A stretch of DNA of 10,549 nt, from positions 1-10,549 of the forward strand of contig JAFROU010000066.1 in the NCBI GenBank assembly GCA_017429465.1. The letters are read 5' to 3'. This DNA is from Candidatus Saccharimonadota bacterium. Its GTDB lineage: Bacteria > Patescibacteria > Saccharimonadia > Saccharimonadales > Nanosyncoccaceae. Under the pieces are notes generated by a model. The model searched no databases. It was not told the DNA's origin and saw nothing but the letters and a program-made list of their open reading frames with translations. Shown here in pieces: positions 5,281 through 10,549 of this stretch. The stretch's first letter is position 1. Each line of letters opens with the position of its first letter. The position numbers were made by a program, and so were the translations under genes.

Positions 5281-6282
5281 ATGTACGATAATTTTTTGAA
5301 ATTTTTAGATGGCAAAAATTCAATTTGTATCATTCAGGCCGAAAACCCAGATGGGGATTCTTTAGGGTCCGCCATCGCACTCGACTATCTGCTTGAAGGC
5401 AAAAAAATTTCAATGTATTGTCCAGTCAACATTCCAAAATATTTGCGTTATTATCCAGACTGGGCTCGCGTCACGATTGAATTCGATTACCGTGCCGATG
5501 GTTACATTATCGTAGATACAGCAGCAGAAATATTGCTTTCTAAATTAATCGACGATGCTGCTATTAAAAACCGTTTATACACTGCTCCAGTTTTCGTAAT
5601 CGATCATCACGAATCTGCCGATGATCTTAATTTTGAACACGATTCAATTATCGAAGTCTGTCCAGCCTGTTGCGATGTGATTTTTCGTATTGCTAAAGCC
5701 TTAAAGTTAAATATCACTAAATCAGCCGCCGAAGCTTTAACTTGCGGTATTTTGTCCGACACTCTCGGTCTAACTTCTGAATCCGTCACCGCAGAGACCT
5801 TCCGTACAGTTGCCGAACTCACGGATCTAGGCGCCAACGTACCAGACCTCGAAAATCGCCGCCGAGAATATATGAAAAAGTCACAACGTATTCTTGACTA
5901 CAAAGCCGACCTCATTAAACGTATTGAATACTCGCTTGACGGCAAACTAGCGACCGTACACATTCCTTGGGACGATATTCGCGAATATTCCGACGAATAC
6001 AATCCAAACGTTTTAATTCTTGAAGAAATGCGCCTAGTTGAAGACGTGGAAGTCGCAGTCGCCATCAAGACCTATCCAGATGGCAAAGTTACTGGTAAAA
6101 TCCGCACAGCTTCAGACGCTCCTATCGCTGAACAAGTTGCTGGCTTCTTTGGCGGCGGCGGACACCCATATGCTGCCGGTTTTCGTACCTATGACACCAC
6201 CTACGAAGACGTAGTTCACGATTTGGTTGGCTTAATACCAGATTTATTAGCTAAAGTGGAGGAAACTCATGAAACTGTATAA
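5281..6282 (+). CDS. DHH/DHHA1-family phosphoesterase (NrnA-like)
   Basis: A 333-residue cytoplasmic protein of the DHH superfamily; NrnA-type members degrade short oligoribonucleotides and/or dephosphorylate pAp with Mn2+. Visible metal-site motifs are NPDGDSLGS (22-30; D24, D26), VDT (D79), the DHH signature D108-H109-H110, and GILSDT (156-161; D160). The DHHA1 substrate-binding domain ends with GGGGHPYAAGF (291-301). The length is close to NrnA proteins. The His that normally precedes the first motif (HxxPDxD) is Ala20 here, an odd loss of a usual metal ligand, so the exact activity is uncertain. The start at 5281 is supported by the extended -10 element seven bases upstream and the absence of an upstream alternative; translation is probably leaderless. 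Its 3' end overlaps cysS by 14 nt. Confidence 0.88.
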   Translation: MYDNFLKFLDGKNSICIIQAENPDGDSLGSAIALDYLLEGKKISMYCPVNIPKYLRYYPDWARVTIEFDYRADGYIIVDTAAEILLSKLIDDAAIKNRLYTAPVFVIDHHESADDLNFEHDSIIEVCPACCDVIFRIAKALKLNITKSAAEALTCGILSDTLGLTSESVTAETFRTVAELTDLGANVPDLENRRREYMKKSQRILDYKADLIKRIEYSLDGKLATVHIPWDDIREYSDEYNPNVLILEEMRLVEDVEVAVAIKTYPDGKVTGKIRTASDAPIAEQVAGFFGGGGHPYAAGFRTYDTTYEDVVHDLVGLIPDLLAKVEETHETV

Positions 6283-7615
6283 TACACTCAGTCGTAAAAT
6301 TGAAGAATTTAAACCACAAAATCCAGAAGAAGTCAAAATTTACACTTGCGGCCCAACCGTCTACGGCTATCAACACATCGGTAATTATGCTTCCTATGTG
6401 TACTGGGATTTCTTACTACGCACTTTAATTGCTAATAATTACAAGCCAAAACGTATTCTTAATCTAACCGACGTTGGCCATCTTTCTTCCGATGCCGACG
6501 AAGGCGAGGATAAATTAGAAAAGGGCGCTCGCCGTGAAGGTAAAACCGTTTGGGAAATTGCCGAATTCTATGCTAATGATTTTTTAAATAACTTCCGCGC
6601 GTTAAATCTTCTCGAGCCTGCCAAAATTACCAAAGCTACCGACTACATTGAACCAGACAAAGAAATCGTTACAAAGCTCATCGATGGTGGTTTTACTTAT
6701 GAAACGGAAGATGGCATCTATTTCGACACTGCTAAACTTCCAACTTACGCCGACTTTGCTCATCTTGACCTAGAGAACCTCAAGGCCGGCGCCCGTGTTG
6801 AATATAGCGTCGAAAAACACAACCCATCCGATTTTGCAGTTTGGAAATTTATTAAACCAGGTGAAAAACACGACATGCAGTGGCAGTTTCTAGATCGCCC
6901 AGGCTACCCAGGCTGGCATCTAGAGTGCTCTACTATTATTCATCAAGAGCTACAAGAACCAATTGATATTCACACTGGTGGTATTGACCATATTCCAGTT
7001 CATCACACCAATGAAATCGCACAAACTAAAGCCGCTTTTGGCACCGATCTCAGCCGTTTTTGGCTTCACTGTAATTTTATTACTATTGATGGCCAAAAGA
7101 TTTCTAAATCACTCGGCAACATCTACACTTTACAAGATTTAGCTGAACACGGTTTTGAACCGATGGATTATAAAATGTGGGTACTTCAAGGTCATTACCA
7201 GAGCGAGCGCAACTTCACTTTTGATGATTTAACTGCCGCTAAAAATCGCCGTTTGAATTGGCGAAATCGCATTGCTATGCTTTTACAGGACCAAGCAGTT
7301 GAGCCAACGGCTGACTTTAAAAAGCAAATCTTAGAACAAGTTAATGACAACCTTAACTCTGCCGGCGCTTTTGCTATCATTGACAATAACGAGCTAAGCT
7401 TAAATGACTGGAATATTGTCGACGAGTTATTTGGTCTAAATCTGGTTAAAGACTCTCCAGACGTTACACCAGAGCAAAAGACCCTATTAGAGGATCGCGC
7501 CACCGCTCGTGATAACAAAGACTGGTCAAAATCAGATGAACTTCGCGCTAAACTCGAAGCACAGGGAATAACTACTAAAGACACGCCAGAAGGTCAATTC
7601 TGGCAATATCTCTAA
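6269..7615 (+). CDS. cysS: Cysteinyl-tRNA synthetase
   Basis: A class I aminoacyl-tRNA synthetase that charges tRNA-Cys. It has 448 residues, near the 461 of the E. coli enzyme, so it is full length. The ATP-site signatures are HIGN (36-39, within CGPTVYGYQHIGN) and KISKS (277-281, within DGQKISKSLGN). The expected zinc ligands that select cysteine are C27, C220 (LECS), H245 and E249 (HHTNE). The C-terminal helical anticodon-binding part follows from about 320. GGAGG at 6258-6262, six bases before the ATG, sets the start inside the DHH gene (14-nt overlap), so the two are co-transcribed and likely coupled. Its TAA directly abuts the stop codon of the convergent membrane-protein gene. Proline codons are almost all CCA (16 of 18). 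Confidence 0.97.
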   Translation: MKLYNTLSRKIEEFKPQNPEEVKIYTCGPTVYGYQHIGNYASYVYWDFLLRTLIANNYKPKRILNLTDVGHLSSDADEGEDKLEKGARREGKTVWEIAEFYANDFLNNFRALNLLEPAKITKATDYIEPDKEIVTKLIDGGFTYETEDGIYFDTAKLPTYADFAHLDLENLKAGARVEYSVEKHNPSDFAVWKFIKPGEKHDMQWQFLDRPGYPGWHLECSTIIHQELQEPIDIHTGGIDHIPVHHTNEIAQTKAAFGTDLSRFWLHCNFITIDGQKISKSLGNIYTLQDLAEHGFEPMDYKMWVLQGHYQSERNFTFDDLTAAKNRRLNWRNRIAMLLQDQAVEPTADFKKQILEQVNDNLNSAGAFAIIDNNELSLNDWNIVDELFGLNLVKDSPDVTPEQKTLLEDRATARDNKDWSKSDELRAKLEAQGITTKDTPEGQFWQYL

Positions 7616-8704
7616 TTATCCAATTGCTTTAATATTTGGGTATTCTTCAATTAAAACTTTTACGCAGCCAGCGATTGGAATGGCGATGATAGCGCCAAGT
7701 AGTCCAAACATATACATACCGATTGTGATAGAAGCAAGAATGACTACTGCCGGCAAGTTTAAAGCATCGCCCTGAATCTTTGGCGCAATGGCATTGTTTT
7801 CAATTTGTGCATAAATAATGTAAGCTATAGCAAAAGTTAGCGCTGCAGCTGGACTACTAAAGAATAATAGTAAAGAAACAAGCACTGTGCTGATGATCTG
7901 ACCGAACATTGGAATGAGATAGAAGATTGCTGCAATCAATCCCATCGGAAAGGCCAGACTTGAAGAGAAGCCAAATATTAGTGAAAGCACGAATACGGTC
8001 AGAGCTACCACCAGTCCATCAAGTAAGGCAATAGTAACCTGCTTTGACATATAAACTGAAACCACATCGGCCATACGACCAACGATTCGGCGGACAACTT
8101 TAGCTGAACGATTTTTTTCGTCATTACCACCAATCGCTTTCCAAATACTATCAACCAACCCTGGACCTTCTAGCAGGAACAGCAACGTTAGCACTAGAAC
8201 TAGCACCGAAGCGGTTAAAACATTGGCAATCGTGCTCACACTTGATACCAGTGTGGTGCCAAAATTTTTTACGAAGTCATTAGAGAATCCTTGTAAAGCA
8301 ATTGTAATTTCGCCTTGCAAATTCTCTACACCAATACTTTGGCCAAAATTATTAATTCCATCCCAACCACCAAGCGTTTCTTGAAATGTCTCTGGCAGTT
8401 GTCCCACAAAACGCACCGTTTCATTAATCACAACTGGGCCAATTACGGCAAAGACAACGCATATTACGCCCATCACAATGATATAAGCCACGGTCGCTGA
8501 GAGTACTGGGCGTTTCTTTTTCTTATCAAATTGATCGACTTTTTTGACAAGCGGCTTAATAGCAATAGCAAGAAAAATCGAAATACCAACAATCACTAAA
8601 CCAGTTAGCGCCTTCCATAAAAATAGCGCTACTAATCCTAGGCCCAAAATCACTAGCCAAAATCGGATGAAAGTTTTAGTATCGACTTCTATCGCTTTGC
8701 TCAT
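7616..8704 (-). CDS. AI-2E family transporter (PF01594-type membrane protein)
   Basis: A 362-residue polytopic membrane protein of the AI-2E family, whose members have been linked to autoinducer-2 export (TqsA), ion antiport and small-molecule efflux; the substrate here cannot be assigned. The pattern is typical: two N-terminal helices (about 13-30 and 33-50), one at about 69-93, a soluble loop (about 95-150), then several further helices. Hallmarks are FYLIPMFGQII (261-271) and the QIENNAIAPKIQG segment (300-312). The start has an AAAGGAG site (8710-8716 on the minus strand) five bases upstream. Only ten bases separate it from the tgt stop, so read-through from tgt is likely, and an additional extended -10 box lies in the tgt tail. 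Its stop codon lies directly against the cysS stop with no terminator between them. Confidence 0.92.
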   Translation of the reverse strand: MSKAIEVDTKTFIRFWLVILGLGLVALFLWKALTGLVIVGISIFLAIAIKPLVKKVDQFDKKKKRPVLSATVAYIIVMGVICVVFAVIGPVVINETVRFVGQLPETFQETLGGWDGINNFGQSIGVENLQGEITIALQGFSNDFVKNFGTTLVSSVSTIANVLTASVLVLVLTLLFLLEGPGLVDSIWKAIGGNDEKNRSAKVVRRIVGRMADVVSVYMSKQVTIALLDGLVVALTVFVLSLIFGFSSSLAFPMGLIAAIFYLIPMFGQIISTVLVSLLLFFSSPAAALTFAIAYIIYAQIENNAIAPKIQGDALNLPAVVILASITIGMYMFGLLGAIIAIPIAGCVKVLIEEYPNIKAIG

Positions 8705-8714
8705 ATGATCTCCT

Positions 8715-9905
8715 TTATTTGATTATACCATAATAACGAGCTAAAAAGTTATGCTTAAATTCGTCAAATTTATCTTTTAGCATTGCTTCACGTATTTCTT
8801 CAGTCAGGCGAACTACAAAACGTACATTGTGCATCGAAGCTAAATTATAATATTGGCGTTTCTTTTCAATATCACCACTACGCCACAACGCCCGAAGCTC
8901 TCCTCGCGTATACCCAGCCTTACAGGTTGGACAATCGCAGCCAACGTCTAGCGGCTCATTCGAATCTGCAAATTTCCTTAAATTAATATTACCGTCTCGT
9001 GTATAAATTTTACCGTGCCGAGCTTCGCGTGTTGGCGCTACACAATCAAAAGTGTCCGCGCCCATTTCTACACCAATTAATATGTCGTCTGGATGCGAAA
9101 GGCCTAGCAAATGCCTTGGCTTATTGAACGGTAACTCTTCGTCGCACCAACGTAAAATCTCACCCAAATCTTCTTTTAAAAATGCACCGCCCAGACCATA
9201 ACCATCAAACTCCATCGCTCCAAGTTTGCGCGCCGTAGAACGACGCAAATCTTCCCAACGACCACCCTGCAAAACCCCATACAAACTCTGACGGTAACCT
9301 AAATCGTCGCGATGTTTCAAGTGTTCTTTTAGAGATCTCTCAGCCCAACGTTCCGTACGCGCCAAAGCTTCCACATTATAATCATAACTGTCAGCAAGAG
9401 AAGTTAATTCGTCAAAAGCCATATGAATGTCGGCGCCAATTTTACACTGAATCTGCATTGACTCTTCTGGGCCAATAAAATCTGGTCGTCCGTCAAACGG
9501 GTCTTTAAACTTCACGCCCTTTTCTGTCACTTTAGCAAGACGCTCTTTATGTGCAGTATTAGTTACACCTCGTTCACGTTCCATCGAAACAACTTTACCA
9601 AGACCAGAACCCAGCGACATTACTTGGAAACCACCAGAGTCCGTTAAGGTTGGCCCGTCCCAACCAGACCAAGTGCTTAAGCCACCGGCTTTAAACAACT
9701 CGTCGGCCTTACGACGTAAATGATAACCATTGCTGAGCATTGCCTGAGCGTTTATACTTTTTAATTCGTCTGGTGATATAAAACGTACAGCTCCACAGGT
9801 GCCAACCACCATAAATGCTGGTGTTTTTATATCACCATGTGGTGTATGAATCACGCCGGCGCGACCTAGACCATTTGGCAAGACTTTTTTTATTTCGAAT
9901 TCCAT
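8715..9905 (-). CDS. tgt: tRNA-guanine transglycosylase
   Basis: Exchanges G34 of GUN-anticodon tRNAs for a 7-deazaguanine base (preQ1 or queuine), the insertion step of queuosine formation. From the start chosen here it has 396 residues. Visible are LTDSGGFQV (87-95, D89), GVLQGG (210-215), the nucleophile region DTFDCVAPTR (284-293, D287) and the zinc site C323, C325, C328, H359. Oddities: about 20 extra residues between SGGFQVMSL and the VTEKGVKF segment (roughly 99-121), and GGAFLKE (239-245) where bacterial enzymes usually have GGLAVGE beside the substrate. The reading frame is open to 9950, but that extension would cover the upstream terminator and promoter; ATG 9905 lies seven bases from a TGTTATAAT box and begins the conserved MEFEIKK region, so it is preferred. 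No Shine-Dalgarno site is present. The upstream neighbour is a queuosine-precursor transporter, giving a salvage pair. Confidence 0.95.
   Translation of the reverse strand: MEFEIKKVLPNGLGRAGVIHTPHGDIKTPAFMVVGTCGAVRFISPDELKSINAQAMLSNGYHLRRKADELFKAGGLSTWSGWDGPTLTDSGGFQVMSLGSGLGKVVSMERERGVTNTAHKERLAKVTEKGVKFKDPFDGRPDFIGPEESMQIQCKIGADIHMAFDELTSLADSYDYNVEALARTERWAERSLKEHLKHRDDLGYRQSLYGVLQGGRWEDLRRSTARKLGAMEFDGYGLGGAFLKEDLGEILRWCDEELPFNKPRHLLGLSHPDDILIGVEMGADTFDCVAPTREARHGKIYTRDGNINLRKFADSNEPLDVGCDCPTCKAGYTRGELRALWRSGDIEKKRQYYNLASMHNVRFVVRLTEEIREAMLKDKFDEFKHNFLARYYGIIK
8722..8730 (-). promoter_or_regulatory. Possible extended -10 promoter for the AI-2E family gene
   Basis: The minus strand reads TGGTATAAT, fitting TGn-TATAAT, within the last codons of tgt. 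Transcription would begin near 8715, leaving a very short leader with the AAAGGAG ribosome site at its 5' end. It could be a secondary promoter in addition to read-through from tgt. Confidence 0.5.
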
Positions 9906-9912
9906 TTTACAT

Positions 9913-9921
9913 ATTATAACA
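9913..9921 (-). promoter_or_regulatory. Extended -10 promoter of tgt (leaderless)
   Basis: The minus strand reads TGTTATAAT, then ATGTAAA, then the ATG at 9905. This is the same spacing and consensus as at rmuC and the DHH gene, and it decides the tgt start in favour of 9905. Confidence 0.75.
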
Positions 9922-9922
9922 T

Positions 9923-9948
9923 AAAAATAGTCCCGCATAAAGCGGGAC
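9923..9948 (-). terminator. Rho-independent terminator of the YhhQ-type transporter gene
   Basis: On the minus strand GTCCCGC (9948-9942) pairs perfectly with GCGGGAC (9936-9930) around a five-base loop, then TA and five T (9927-9923). It begins four bases after the transporter stop codon, and its T-tract runs directly into the tgt promoter. Confidence 0.85.
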
Positions 9949-9952
9949 ATTT

Positions 9953-10549
9953 TTAGGAGAGTGGGGTTTCTTTTGGGGCAGTTTCGTTCATCGTCAGTCT
10001 TTTCGACAGGACGCTAGAAGTAATTTTGGTAATTGGCACCAAAACAGTTTCCAGTATCATTCCGGCCGCGTAGGCAAAAACTGCTTGCAAGATAAATTCT
10101 TTAAATGGCAAAACGCCAAAGAAGGCAATCGTTTCAAAGATTGACGAGTCAAACAGCCTTGCTACTGCCGAAGATCCTAGTGCTCTAGCCACAAACAAGC
10201 CTTTACCAGTTCTTTGTTTAATTTTCACAAACACGTGGTTATTAATAAAACCACTAATCACATAGGCAGTCAACGAACCGATAATCACTCTTGGCACAAA
10301 ACCAAGAATGGCATCATAAGAGCTCTGCAGACCCCAGGACGGATATTCTGGCAGTCTACCAACCAGCCAAAACACCATGCCAGCAACCAAATTCAAAACC
10401 GCGCTAGCACGAATCACGCTATTAGCAGCCTTCTTGCCATATAACTCAACGACCAAGTCGCCTATGATATACGAGATAGGAAATAAAACAATTCCGCCAT
10501 CCACAGGAATACCGAAAAGGCTCCAGATTTTAGTCGCTGCTAAATTTGA
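9953..10549 (-). CDS. yhhQ: Queuosine precursor transporter, YhhQ/VUT family (5' end outside window)
   Basis: Inner-membrane importer of a 7-deazaguanine queuosine precursor. The last 198 residues are present; the frame stays open to the right edge, so the first codons are missing. A GTG at 10502 could be taken as a start, but the residues before it (SNLAATKIWSLFGIP) match the family's first-helix wording and show the gene continues upstream. Family signatures are LFPISYIIGDLVVELYG, near the visible N-terminus, and a Ser-rich helix followed by FDSSIFETIAFFG, corresponding to the conserved Asp helix. About five hydrophobic segments are visible, followed by a polar tail ending KETPLS. It is followed by its own terminator and then tgt, the enzyme that uses the imported base. 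The choice between preQ0, preQ1 and queuine as cargo cannot be made from the sequence. Confidence 0.9.
   Translation of the reverse strand, partial: SNLAATKIWSLFGIPVDGGIVLFPISYIIGDLVVELYGKKAANSVIRASAVLNLVAGMVFWLVGRLPEYPSWGLQSSYDAILGFVPRVIIGSLTAYVISGFINNHVFVKIKQRTGKGLFVARALGSSAVARLFDSSIFETIAFFGVLPFKEFILQAVFAYAAGMILETVLVPITKITSSVLSKRLTMNETAPKETPLS

Noticed and set aside
7195..7584. 129-aa minus-strand frame inside cysS
   Set aside because: Low-complexity Ser/Arg-rich shadow of a conserved gene with no start signals or family resemblance.
9906..9950. Longer Tgt start adding 15 residues
   Set aside because: The extension covers the upstream terminator and the TGTTATAAT promoter, has no ribosome site, and conserved Tgt sequence begins at the Met at 9905.
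9953..10504. GTG at 10502-10504 as the true start of the YhhQ-type gene
   Set aside because: The frame stays open to the right edge and the upstream residues (KIWSLFGIP) fit the family's conserved N-terminal region, so the gene is truncated by the window.
1..10549. UGA recoding (Gracilibacteria/SR1 code), CRISPR arrays, tRNA/rRNA genes, insertion sequences
   Set aside because: All genes read through with the standard code; no spaced repeats, cloverleaf, transposase or terminal inverted repeats were seen on either strand.

Overview
The window is a dense, low-to-moderate G+C bacterial segment with the standard genetic code (only TAA and TAG stops, no need for UGA recoding). Genes overlap or nearly touch, and several housekeeping genes have an extended -10 promoter 6-7 nt before the ATG and no Shine-Dalgarno site, so they look leaderless. 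This compactness, together with salvage rather than synthesis of queuosine precursor, fits a small-genome lineage such as Candidatus Saccharibacteria (TM7) or a related Patescibacterium. The taxonomic call is an inference from style and protein flavour and is not proven.

Layout. 1-1663 (+): the C-terminal part of a CtpE-like P-type cation ATPase, overlapping a metallo-beta-lactamase-fold hydrolase by 7 nt. 1660-2778 (-): rmuC, convergent, sharing a TTAA double stop with the hydrolase. 2779-2901: a divergent promoter region. 2902-5263 (+): a self-contained two-gene unit with its own -35/-10 promoter and rho-independent terminator. It encodes a 717-aa fusion (winged-helix, RRE/PqqD-like N-terminus; SagB-type azoline dehydrogenase; YcaO cyclodehydratase) and a 53-aa cationic-leader peptide ending in a Gly/Ser/Cys-rich core that closely resembles the microcin B17 core. 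5281-7615 (+): a DHH/DHHA1 phosphoesterase and cysS, overlapping by 14 nt. 7616-10549 (-): an AI-2E-family membrane protein, tgt, and the larger part of a YhhQ-type queuosine-precursor transporter that runs off the right edge.

The main discovery candidate is the 2902-5263 unit, read here as a minimal thiazole/oxazole-modified peptide (TOMM, a RiPP class) system. One polypeptide appears to combine leader recognition, cyclodehydration and oxidation, followed directly by its putative substrate. Proline codon use separates it from its neighbours (CCA in 12 of 38 Pro codons of the synthase and 0 of 3 in the peptide, versus 16 of 18 in cysS and 11 of 13 in the DHH gene, counted by hand), which suggests acquisition by transfer. 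No exporter, leader peptidase or immunity gene lies in the window.

The other genes form ordinary modules: cation transport, genome maintenance (rmuC), nucleotide/oligonucleotide turnover (DHH), Cys-tRNA charging (cysS), and tRNA queuosine salvage (YhhQ importing a 7-deazaguanine base and Tgt inserting it). Tgt has an unusual substrate-pocket loop and an internal insertion. There are no tRNA, rRNA, CRISPR or insertion-sequence signals, and no gene-free stretch exceeds 300 bases.
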